From Argopecten irradians (lineage: Eukaryota > Mollusca > Bivalvia > Pectinida > Pectinidae), in assembly GCF_041381155.1 (NCBI RefSeq), contig NC_091142.1, positions 40,225,604-40,289,603 on the forward strand: DNA of 64,000 nucleotides. Reading direction: 5' to 3'. Below the pieces are notes generated by a model. That model saw only the letters and a program-made list of their open reading frames with translations, searched no databases and was not told where the DNA came from. This document shows positions 24,205-36,900 of this stretch, in pieces. Each line of letters opens with the position of its first letter. Positions within the stretch are counted from its first letter, which is position 1. Made by a program: the position numbers and the translations under genes.

Positions 24205-25186
24205 TAGCATATATAGTTCCTGTATCATAGTATACAGTTCCTTTATTATAGTACATACAGTTCTTGTATTGTATATACAGTTCTTGTATTATAGTATATA
24301 CAGTTCCCGTATTATAGCATATACAGTTCTTGTATTATAGTATATAAAGTTCCTGTATTATATCATATACATATACAGTCCCTTTCCTTTATTATAGTAT
24401 ATACAGTTCTTGTATTATAGTATATACAGTTCCCGTATTATAGTATATACAGTTCCTGTATTATAGCATATACAGTTCCCGTATTATAGCATATACAGTT
24501 CCTGTATTATAGTATATACAGTTCTTGTACCATAGCATATACAGTTCCTGTATTATAGTATATACAGTTCTTGTACCATAGCATATACAGTTCCTTTATT
24601 ATAGTATATACAGTTCCTTTATTATAGTATATACAGTTCTTGTATCATAGCATATACAGTTCCTTTATTATAGTATATACAGTTCCTTTATTATAGTATA
24701 TACAGTTCTTGTATCATAGCATATACAGTTCCTTTATTATAGTATATACAGTTCTTGTATTATAGTATATACAGTTCTTGTACCATAGCATATACAGTTC
24801 TTGTACCATAGCATATACAGTTCCTGTATTATAGTATATACAGTTCCTGTATTATAGTATATACAGTTCTTGTACCATAGCATATACAGTTCCTGTATTA
24901 TAGTATATACAGTTCTTGTACCATAGCATATACAGTTCCTGTATTATAGTATATACAGTTCTTGTATTATAGTATATACAGTTCTTGTACCATAGCATAT
25001 ACAGTTCTTGTATTATAGCATATACAGTTCCTGTATTATAGTATATACAGTTCTTGTATCATAGTATATACAGTTCCTGTATTATAGTATATACAGTTCC
25101 CGTATTATAGCATATACAGTTCTTGTATTATAGTATATAGAGTTCCTGTATTATAGCATATACAGTTCCTGTATTATAGCATATAG
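24205..25186. repeat. 23-bp minisatellite, right arm (about 42 copies)
   Basis: The same unit as at 22376-22586, with ordered variation at a few positions (cctg/cttg/cccg, tattatag/taccatag, agta/agca). Alternating runs of variants give local higher-order blocks. Confidence 0.95.
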
Positions 25187-28100
25187 AGATAACAAATCAA
25201 TTATTCATAGCTACTCTTGGAACAGCCAAGCTGTTTGACAACGAAATCTCAACAGTCAATGGAAAACCCTCAGCAAGCCTCCTGTTAGACGTTCATAAAA
25301 TTTCCTCAGGTTTAGAGTTTGTTGTCACACCCCCACAGCAAGAAAGGGTTATAATATTCTTTTTCCTAACAAATAATGAAGAATGAAATATGGGATACTA
25401 TAAAATATATATTCTCTTTAAATGGTCACTTACCTCCAGTCCACTACCATTCTTCTGTCACCCTCTGCAGATACATGATCCTATCTCCTTTTCGGTGTTC
25501 AATTGACAGTTTCCATCATGGTATAGTAGTTGTTTATTTTGTGATATTGGTCCTATTCTCCACAACAGATACAGGCTATAAAGTCCACACGTGTATAACA
25601 CAATCAGCCATCCACTGATGGGAATCAAGAACCAATCTCACAAAATAGACATTATCATACATGTATTATTTGTTCGGATGTATGATCCTTAATCGGTCAT
25701 GTCAAGTTACACTATGTAGCTGCTCACTGGATTTGGGCTTCCAGTCTTTATAGCTTAGACCTTGTCATCTGCTGTTTGATGTCTTTTGATTCTTTATTAA
25801 ACCCCTCCACGCAATGCCGGTGACTTGGTCATACCCAGCAATCATATGTATCATAAACATTTCCAATAACTGAACCGAGGACCTGCTGTATACAGCAATA
25901 TGTCTTCAGGTAAATTCAGGTCAATTTAAGGTCAAGATTTTTTCAGGTCAAAATGACCTGAAGATATATTGCCTGTGTAGCTGACCTCGACCTTCAAGTC
26001 CTTGTGCATGTAGGCTGACATTTTTACCCATTTGTAGAATACATCTTAAAGAGGAGGGAACTCTAAAAGAATGCACTCTATATATAGTTGGAGATCAGTA
26101 AATCTCAATTAAGTAGTTTTATACAAGCGAACCCAGGTCACATTCCTCGGTTCTTTCGTTCATGTGCCTCCTCGACAATAATGGAGTCCTAAATACAACT
26201 TAATGCCTAGAAACACAAAGGTACCATCACCATCCGATTCTAGTCCTCAATAATAATATTTTGTAACTAGTTTTCTCTTTTTTTCTCTCATCAATCTTTT
26301 CTTCCACTGCTGTTGACCACATGCGCTTCTTTTCTCTGTCATCCTCCTATTTCATAGCCAGCTCGCATATGAATTTGTCAAACAATCCACCTCTTTTCGC
26401 CAATTCCTTCAAATATCCTAAACACGACGCGTATAATTGACCATTATCTTTCAATTTCCACACAGATAACAACTAGGGGTTTCGGATAGCTAAAAATGAT
26501 AAAAAATTTGACTATAATGCATCATTCATTGTTCTCCAAAGCCAAATTGTATTGATACTTTCTCACTTGCTTCACTATGTATTACTTCTTTGTTGCCGGT
26601 GCTTTAATCTACTTGTACGTTCCTTCCTCTTCTAATTTTTCCAAAGCCAGCTCCCAGTCGTACATTAGATTTAGACTAAAATATGTAGATGCTGATCACT
26701 TGAGACCGACCCTAAACATTGTACTCTAAGGAATCTCTTTAAATACCGTGACAAGAGCGGAACAATCGACAACTAGATTTACTTTGTAAAACAGTCATCG
26801 TGGGACTCCCCTTTCAGCCATTGTCTCGGGTAGTTGCTAGATATTGCAGACTTTCGTGAATCAACATAATTTACACCAGTTTTTCCCAGGTTTTGCACTT
26901 CCCGTCAAGTCTGAGCTTCCATCCACTTTCTTTATCCAAGATCTTGCTTGAGGCAGTGTGGTTTTTACAGGTTTACAGATAGTAAACCGATAAATAGTCA
27001 AGAAATCACTTGATTCTCTCAGTAGGGACTTGTTACTAGTGCTAGAATTGCTTCATCTCGTGTCTAAAATTACCAGCCTCTATACTTCACAAGATTATAA
27101 CTCATTGACATCCCAAGAGGCACCCGTCCATTGCAGCTAACAAACAGCTTGCCTTTTGGCGAGATATAATCTTGTTGTCGATTTCTGCAGTCTTAGTCAC
27201 TACGCTGATGTGCAATCAGACGCTGTATCAGACGCTGTATCAGACGCTGGATCGTTTAATTTAACGTTTATGCCTTAAGTGGTATCTGATTGGAACAATT
27301 TTGACCCTTCCTCTTTAATTCATTAGACCTCGTACAGGTCCACATTTACTTCTCTTTGACAGACTATGCGGTTTCTGATAACGTAGAATAGAGTCTCCTA
27401 GTCCAGATGTGTCTCTCCACTTCTGCTTTTGAACAGCAAAGCTTCTGACTTAGGAACTTTTTTGTGAATCTGAACGGATCCTCCATATGTCCATTCCTGT
27501 TCTAGTCTTGCTTTGCCGTCTCAACTCTCCTGAATTTTGCAATATGCTGTAATAGTAAAGCGAGTATATATCAGCAATGATATTCTTCTCATTATATGTC
27601 GCTTTTTATTGCTTATAAGATAATGTCACCTTCTGACTGTCACATAATCTTTTCTCGTATATTAAGCATACACTTATGTCTGCTTTTACTTGGGCTTGTG
27701 TACAACTCCTAAGTCATTCCCTTTCTCTGCTATACATGAAAGTCGTCAATGACCCTAACTCCTCTGTATGCTGTATCTAGAATAACGACTTGACTATTCC
27801 AAAAACTATTCCAGGTTTTCTTTTTCTGCCTTTGGTCCAGCAATTGTCATGAAAGCAGTCATCGTGGTATAATTTGCTTTTTAACTTGGGTTTTCTTCTC
27901 CTTGAACAGAGCGTTGCCATTAAGTGGTCCTTTAACCACATTTATGGTATTCTTATTAGCTTTATGACCGTGCAAATCTCTACTTTTCCATTTGGTCTCC
28001 ATTTTGTGTTGCTTGATTAAATGAATGATCACCTAATAATAGTTATGATCAATAAAATGTGTCCGTTTGTGATTGACATTCTCACATTCTCCTATATTAT

Positions 28101-30739
28101 ACATGTATTCCCTTACAGGGGTTTTGTTCTCCTTGGCAATCTCCATCTTTGGTGTCTCTTGTAGGCACTGGCCCTCAAGAAGCTGTCTTTCAGTGTCTGT
28201 CAGTGATCTCTACTGGCAATGAGCCTTTTCCCAGTGTTACTAGTCTCTATCTGTCCCTATTCAACATTTCAAAAGAAATCACTGTGATTCAGTATATATT
28301 TTATATGATTAAATATCCACAGGCCAGGCATGCTGAATTTGGCATACTGGAAAATTAAATATAAAAATGAAAGATTAAAAAATCACTTCAATAAAACATT
28401 TATTGCTAAAGTGTTGCATAGTATAATTATTTTGACATGGAATGTTTTGGACGGAAGAGCATATACAATATCACCTTAAAATACAGGAATACTCCATTCA
28501 GGAATAGGTTTCATATTTATGGAGAACACTTCATATGAAATCAATGAACATAGTACAGAGTTACATTCAAGATAAAAACGATAACTTCTGATGTACATCT
28601 GATTAAAAGTACTGCATTTTGATTTCATATCTTTCTGCATGTTAATGCTTCACAAATATTGTACATATCTCGGAATGTATAATATACAGATCCATGTTTA
28701 TAAAGATCATTAAGGGACAGAATAAAACATTTCACTAATTCAACTCAATCACTGTAACAAAATCCAAAATATTTTCAGTGAATTATAACATGATATGCGA
28801 TTTACAATCCAACCATCTGTTCACAAAATCAGATGTGCTGAAAAAACAAGTAGTGAAAAACAATGAGGTGACTTCTTGCTTTGATATATATTTTGTACAT
28901 CTAATAAGATGTCTGAGCTATAATAGAGAGTTTTCAAAATTAAAGACAAAAACATGAAAGGGACATAACTTTTAGTGCTTGATAAATAAAAACATAAAAA
29001 GAGAAGGATAGTTTTTTGCTTGGTTTCGCTAGTAAAATAAAAAAAAATCTTTCAAACAAATGTATCATATGACTAGCTGACATAAATTATATAACATGTT
29101 ATCAATTTGTGTACTTACTTGTAGAATGTAAGCATGCCTTACTGGACGGAGTGTTTAATACCAAAATAGTCGCGTGTATAATTTTGGAAAAGATAAACAT
29201 TTAGGGTATGTAAATGAAGTAATTTGATAAATACTGATATGTAGCAATCAATATTTGTGGACAAAACAAAAGACAAATTACATATTGTATAGATCTTCAC
29301 ACAAATATTTCAAGTTCAATAAATAAAAGAAATAATATTGTACATCTTAAGTATAGTTGGCCATTGTACAATGCAGAACAAATAAATTAGCAGAGCACAG
29401 TAACCAGCCAGAAGCTTATGTTAACTGTCTTTAATCTACATTATTATATTTACAGATGCTCCACCACTGACATAGCATAAATGATACTCATCAATAGAAC
29501 AATAATTGGTGTTTACTAATGTAAATATATGTCTAATTAACACAAAAATAATATAAAATAACTTGTTTTGTTTGTGGTGGATGTACAATCAGTTCTTCCT
29601 TTCACATAGACATAGCGCCATGGATTTTTTCGGAATGCAATTAATTATTTTGAATCTTGAGGTAAAGTAAAAAGCTCAAACTTTTCAATGGTGGTAATGG
29701 TGTAAAGTACGTTACTTTTGTAACAGAAGAAAAATACTAATTTACCCGCTGTTTTCTGTTTTGATTAGAGAAAAATACAATTTGTCAACAGTGTAGTATC
29801 TATAACATTTTCTATTAAACTTTCCACAAAAGAAAACCAAACTCTCCTGATTTATCAAAAACATCACTACCAGTAATATTACCAGGAATATAAAGGTTAG
29901 ATAAATTGTAACATGAATTATACTTACTTCTCCTATTAGACTAAAACTTTGTTCATCAAGCACCTAATGGGAATTTAACCCCGTAACCGTCCATACTTAT
30001 TATAAAAATTTTGACAAGAAATGAAAGCATGATGTAAGGTCAGATAACTCTATAAATAAATAGTGATAAAATTTCTTTGTTTTGTTATATAAATATATCT
30101 AATATATATAAACTCTGTGTATATATAAATATATTATCAGCACTTATGTGAGGAAGGTGGAAGAAACATTGATTTATTTGACTGTGAATTAGGGTATTGT
30201 GATTGAAACACTTTATTTTGGACTCTTTGTTTTTGCAAATGCAATATTTCTGGTTATTTTCAACAGATTTGTAAATGCATAAATTTGTGATTAAGGGCTC
30301 TAAGTGACAACAGTGTTTTCATATGTATGTTTATACATATTTTCACATACCATTTGAATTCGTGCTCAAGCTCTCGAAAAAGATTATGTGAAAATCTGGT
30401 AGAAATACATCCTCCAGTAACTTATGTATTGCACTACTTCTCTCTAGTAGTTTACTTTAAGATACCGCATTACTGAAATCTTGATTCTAGTTTTTCTTAG
30501 TTTTTTTATACCATGGTACTGGCTAAGTTTCTAAGCATTACCACTTTCTAGTATTTGCTTCCCTTGCAATTGTTGAGTTCCTAAGCCCTATTCATTTTGA
30601 GATTTTCGATTTCAAAGAATCTACTGAAGCTTCTGGGCTCTATTACAAGATTTATGACTTCCTGGTGTTCGCTGAATCTCCTTAGCCCTATTTTCCATAA
30701 ATAAGATTTTATCTTCTTGCCATTGCTGAGTACTTAGTA
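25187..30739. other. No intact gene; a possible retrotransposon fragment on the minus strand
   Basis: About 5.5 kb without a convincing gene. On the minus strand around 27540-27360 a frame with stops reads DPFRFTKKFLSQKLCCSKAE. This resembles NFTSQLLGSKGSGTLKAERE in the retrotransposon at 21.1 kb, so a second decayed, opposite-facing copy may cover part of 26-28 kb. The 80-, 69- and 73-codon frames at 25376, 28149 and 29742 look random. The part nearest 30740 would be the 3' UTR and flank of the minus-strand gene. Confidence 0.4.
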
Positions 30740-30910
30740 TTATTTATTTCTCGATTTCCGACTTCCCGGTGTTTGTTGTAGTTCTCTTGCTCGTCGATCT
30801 TCTCGCCACTTCTGCATCATCTTCATCATCTGTTCACTGATGTTCTGTTGAGATGTGGGTGACATTCTGTCAAACTCTCCTGGTTTCAATGTGTGGCCAA
30901 GTATGTCTCT
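30740..30910 (-). CDS. TBC-like gene, exon 18 (last)
   Basis: Acceptor TTGTTTACAG. Encodes RDILGHTLKPGEFDRMSPTS to the C-terminus TPGSRKSRNK and stop TAA. The last codons, AAT AAA TAA, contain an AATAAA hexamer. Confidence 0.88.
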   Translation of the reverse strand, partial: RDILGHTLKPGEFDRMSPTSQQNISEQMMKMMQKWREDRRARELQQTPGSRKSRNK

Positions 30911-33900
30911 CTGTAAACAAGGAATCAAAAATAAAGTGATCAAAGGCATTGGTAACCTTACTACCAATGACCTTGGCATTGGTAACCTTACTACCAATGA
31001 CCTTGACATTGGTAACCTTACTACCTATGACCTTGACATTGGTTACCTTACTATCAATGACCTTAACATTGGTATCCTTACTACCAATGACCTTGACATT
31101 GGTAACCTTACTACCAATGACCTTGACATTGGTAACCTTACTACCATTGACCTTGGTATTGGTAACCTTACTACCATTGACCTTGGATTTGGTAACCATA
31201 CAACCAATGACCTTGACATTGGTAACCTAACTACCAATGACCTTAATACAGTTATCTTGCTAACAATTTGTTTAGTTCAAGTAAATTTACTCCAAATGTC
31301 CCTGTCATTAGTAACATTGATAAAAATTACCTTGGCATTATTGACTTTTCTTTCTTTTTTAGCATTGCCAAAAGTAACCTTGGCAATAATAACCTTACAA
31401 ATGACTGGATACAGCTCTTTATTAGTGGTTATTATATCAGCTATCATTGACCTGGGATAGTAACCTTGTTACGAAAAACTTTGAGAATAGTAATCTTGTT
31501 ACCAAATGACCTTGGGTTACATACCTGCGCCCGCTTGATGTCCTTGACATTTTGTTGTAGGTATCCATCTGTTTCCTTGTCCAGTTCAGCCTTGTCCTCT
31601 CCCTGGCCATGGGCAACTAGAGGTCAAACAGAGATCAAATGGAAATAAGGCTGAGATAAGAACATTTCAGATTATAGTGCCTGTTGTTTGATGCACCTGT
31701 ACAAACTGTTGGGTCAAATCAAATTAACTTGCTATTTCACAGCTTCAATTTTCATGACCAAAAAGTGTCCTGAAAAGTCATGAAAATAGCATCTCCATGA
31801 TACCAGCAGACAGTCACATTATAAAACAAGGCTTTTTAGATTGGATATTACCACTCCACACACTGGAGATAGAGGAAGATTATTATGTAAACCTTACTTT
31901 TGTCTGCTCCTAGCTTCACTCTCTGTAAGAAGTCAATGAGGACCTCTTTAGTCTGGTTATCAGGAGATTTGGCGGGGGTTGGAGCTCGCTTTTCTTCCGT
32001 GATTACGGGGAGAGGTTCAGGTGTGTTTATACGTGTAGGAGGAGGAGCTACACAGAATCGACTGAAAGGTAATGGAATCATCAATATACAGAATCGACTG
32101 TAAGATAATGGTATCATCAATATACAGAATCAACTGTAAGATAATGGTATCATCAATATACAGAATCGACTGTAAGATAATGGTATCATCAATATACAGA
32201 ATCGACTGTAAGATAATGGTATCATCAATATACAGAATCGACTGTAAGATAATGGTATCATCAATATACAGAATCGACTGTAAGATAATGGTATCATCAA
32301 TATACAGAATCAACTGTAAGATAATGGTATCATCAATATACAGAATCGACTGTAAGATAATGGTATCATCAATATACAGAATCGACTGTAAGATAATGGT
32401 ATCATCAATATACAGAATCAACTGTAAGATAATGGTATCATCAATATACAGAATCAACTGTAAGATAATGGTATCATCAATATACAGAATCGACTGTAAG
32501 ATAATGGTATCATCAATATACAGAATCGACTGTAAGATAATGGTATCATCAATATACAGAATCACTGAGAATATCATCATATACAGAATCACTGTAAGAT
32601 AATGGTATCATCAATATACAGAATCGACTGTAAGATAATGGTATCATCAATATACAGAATCGACTGTAAGATAATGGTATCATCAATATACAGAATCAAC
32701 TGTAAGATAATGGTATCATCAATATACAGAATCACTCAATTAAGATAATGGTATCATCAATATACAGAATCGACTGTAAGAAGATGATGTATAATCAATA
32801 TACAGAATCGACTGTAAGATAATGGTATCATCAATATACAGAATCGACTGTAAGATAATGGTATCATCAATATACAGAATCGACTGTAAGATAATGGTAT
32901 CATCAATATACAGAATCGACTGTAAGATAATGGTATCATCAATATACAGAATCGACTGTAAGTATGGATCATCAATATACAGAATCACTGTAAGATATGG
33001 TATCATCAATATACAGAATCGACTGTAAGATAATGGTATCATCAATATACAGAATCAACTGTAAGATAATGGAATCATCAATATACAGAATCGACTGTAA
33101 GATAATGGTATCATCAATATACAGAATCAACTGGAAGATAATGGTATCATCAATATACAGAATCGACTGTAAGATAATGGTATCATCAATATACAGAATC
33201 GACTGTAAGATAATGGTATCATCAATATACAGAATCGACTGTAAGATAATGGAATCATCAATATACAGAATCGACTGTAAGATAATGGTATCATCAATAT
33301 ACAGAATCGACTGTAAGATAATGGTATCATCAATATACAGAATCGACTGTAAGATAATGGTATCATCAATATACAGAATCGACTGTAAGATAATGGTATC
33401 ATCAATATACAGAATCAACTGTAAGATAATGGTATCATCAATATACAGAATCAACTGTAAGATAATGGTATCATCAATATACAGAATCGACTGTAAGATA
33501 ATGGAATCATCAATATACAGAATCGACTGTAAGATAATGGTATCATCAATATACAGATAAGGAATCGACTGTAAGATAATGGAATCATCAATATACAGAA
33601 TCGACTGTAAGATAATGGAATCATCAATATACAGAATCGACTGTAAGATAATGGAATCATCAATATACAGAATCAACTGTAAGATAATGGTATCATCAAT
33701 ATACAGATTCAACTGGAAGATAATGGAATCAGTTCTAGGGCTAGGATTATTTTGTAATGATTGCGACATATGTATAGACTATTTGTGTTTTACTATTACA
33801 AAATCAAATGCCAGAGGAAATATCCTGTTTTTACATAATTAGATATTACAGAGTTACTGCCCTTGTGAGTATTGGGTAGGTCTTGGTTGTGATGATTTCG

Positions 33901-36900
33901 TGAGCAAGCTTAATAGATATGTCATTTTCACTTAAAAATTTGATGGTTTGCTCATAAAATAACAAGGTAAACTATTGATACCTATCAGCAAGGGCAGATA
34001 ACTCTGTAATGGGCATACATTACTACATACGTAACCGTAACTTACATGTATAAGGTAAAGTTTGATCTAAAACCTGACTTCTTTCAGGATAAAAAATGTT
34101 TTATTTGCAAGGAAATCTCTTTAAACAATATGCTGTACTTGATCCTATCACAAAACGTGTTCCTATGGTAACTAAAATTGTCATTAACTCACCTGAGAAC
34201 AACAGAGGACCTGCCTGTGGAAGCTCTGGATCTCTGTTTAAAGAGTACATTGCTTAGAGTTTAAAGTAAATAATTGAAATCAATTCTTGGATGTGTATTT
34301 TAAAATCAGACTATGAAACTGTATTGTTACAAAGCTGTTGATTATTCATAGAGGAGTAGAAACTATATGATAATTTCCCTCTTGTTTTACATTAAATGAT
34401 TGACATTATATTAAACCAACCTGTCTAGATACATGATATTAATATTTAATCTAACATTACATATCAACATCGAAAAATTATTCAAAAACTATCATGGAAC
34501 TCAGAACCAACATGTGACCCAGACCGTGTCACATGACTAAGGACATGTCACGTGACCTAGCAATTAAAACAGGACCTGTCATGTGATTCAGGATTTTTCA
34601 CATCACACTCACTGGTTTGGTATAGCCAAGAGCAGACACCTCCATTTTTAAGCGTTCAATCTCTGCCTGTGCTCTTTGCTCTGCCTGCAGTCTCTTCCTT
34701 CGTTCCTAAAACAGTAATGTAAATAATAAAACAAAGATTAAGGATGGAAAACTGATTCCAAACATGGGCTTCTAGCATACAAATACTCAATATTTTATCA
34801 TAGGGTTCCGATTTCAACCCAATCTACAAGTACCTGTCCTGCACCAGTAGATGTTTCAATACTCACGCAGATGCATCAATAATGATTACCTGTACAGATT
34901 TTAATATAGAATCTTAAATTATCAATTTTCATAAAATACATTTTTTAAGACATGTTGAACACCAAACTTTCCATACACTGTGCCATAGCTACCATTGAAG
35001 AGATTGCACTTACTACACCAAACTTATCACCCGTTACATAGGATCTTTAGTACTGTTATCCATAAAATAAACTTCTTTGAATATTTCTCGGTCCGTATTA
35101 TGTACCATAGCTAGTGACCTAAAATAGAACCATATCTTACCTCCTGTACCATCTCCTCCAGTTTCAGCCTCTCCAATTCCAGCCTCTGTCTCAATACCAT
35201 AGCTAGTGACCTAATATAGAACCATATCTTACCTCCTGTACCATCTCCTCCAGTTTCAGCCTCTCCATTTCCAGCCTCTGTCTCTTGTATCATAGCTACT
35301 GACCTACTATAGAACCATATCTTACCTCCTGTACCATCTCCTCCAGTTTCACCTCTCCATTTACCAGCTTCTGTCTCTGTTCATAGCTACTGACCTACTA
35401 TAGAACCATATCTTACCTCCTGCACCATCTCCTCTAGTTTCAGCCTTTCCATTTCCAGCCTCTGTCTCTGTATCATAGCTACTGACCTAATATAGAACCA
35501 TATCTTACCTCCTGTACCATCTCCTCCAGTTTCAGCCTCTCCATTTCCAGCCTCTGTCTCTGTATCATAGCTACTGACCTAATATAGAACCATATCTTAC
35601 CTCCTGTACCATCTCCTCAGTTTCAGTTTCACTCCAGCCCTCCTCCTGTATCATAGCTCTGCCCATATCATATCCTACCTCCTGTACCATCTCCTCCAGT
35701 TTCAGCCTCTCCATTTCCAGCCTCTGTCTCTGTATCATAGCTACTGACCTAATATAGAACCATATCTACCCCTACCATCTCCTCCAGTTTCAGCTCTCCA
35801 TTATCTTACCTCCTGAACCATCTTACCATCTCCTCCAGCTATACCCATCTCCTCCCCTCCATTTCCTCAGCTCCTTCCACTCTGCTCGTCTCACTACCTA
35901 TTGAACAATCTTACTCTGTACCTCTGTCCATTTCTAGCCTCTGTCTCTACCATAGCTACTGACCTAATATAGAACCATATCTTACCTCCTGCACCATCTC
36001 CTCCAGTTTCAGCCTCTCCATTTCTAACCTCTGTCTCTGTATCATAGCTAGTGACCTAATATAGAACCATATCTTACCTCCTGTACCATCTCCTCTAGTT
36101 TTATCCTCTCCATTTCCAGCCTCTGTCTCTCACCAGCTGCCATTCTGGCGTAATCCTCATCTTCTTCCCTGAAACACAAACCTAAGTAGTGAAACGTTAC
36201 TGAGAGACACATGATCTCAATCATAATGACAACTCAGAAGGTTTATACAGGTGTGTAATATATCAATCATTTAACTTGGTTTTCAAAAATCAATATTTTA
36301 TTAAAAATATATCAATGATCAAGTTTTGTCCATAAATCCATCTCTATGTTTGAAGTATTTGTATTTAATTGTATATTTATGAGTTAACTAATAGTCTAAG
36401 AACTTATTCATTTTATGTAGGCATACTAAACATTTGCGTGTTTATGAAGGTTAAAATACCTGATGTATATAAATTCATATCTTTTAAGCAATAGTGAAAT
36501 CAATTTTTCCTTCATAATTATTGTTTTAATCATAAAATCATATAATAACAGCCAAACAAACAACAAAGCCATATGTTAACAATAGGCTAAAGTTAGACAT
36601 TAAACAATACAAAACAAATATTATTTTGGCATATATTACCCCAAATAAGTCCAACCTTACAGCACAAACTAAATAAGTATATAGTTGTACTGTAAAAACC
36701 TCCAAAGCCGTTATAATCTATGAGACTCCAGTTAAAATTCTCATTATAAATTAGATACCACAAGAAACACTTTCATTTGCTAAATGTTATCATCTTTTAA
36801 ATAAAAAACTCAACTTCACACACATATACAGAGTTAAACTTCACACACAATCAACAGATGTTACTATTTATACACGCTTACATAACGGGAGGTTCAGAAC

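Larger units (their letters stand above)
22587..24211. mobile_element. Foldback-type element inserted in the 23-bp array
   Basis: The block begins with a hairpin: 22587-22626 pairs with 22681-22721, and both arms carry the 'tatagcat' to 'atgctata' border. Next to it is 'ttattatttttctggatttt' (about 22729-22748), whose inverse, 'aaaatccagaaaaataataa', lies near 24184-24203. At least four more large palindromes lie between (listed separately). No transposase frame is visible. The 67- and 72-codon frames at 23503 and 23902 show nothing known. A composite foldback element, or several nested in each other, fits best. Confidence 0.65.

Noticed and set aside
30855-31460. 201-codon plus-strand frame with a GNLTTNDLDI repeat
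   Set aside because: Produced by the 30-bp intronic array; no independent coding evidence.
32017-33842. Long open frames (up to 265 codons) on both strands with 12-residue repeats
   Set aside because: The 36-bp unit is a multiple of three and free of stops in several frames, so long frames arise automatically. Flanking exons of the minus gene show this is intron.
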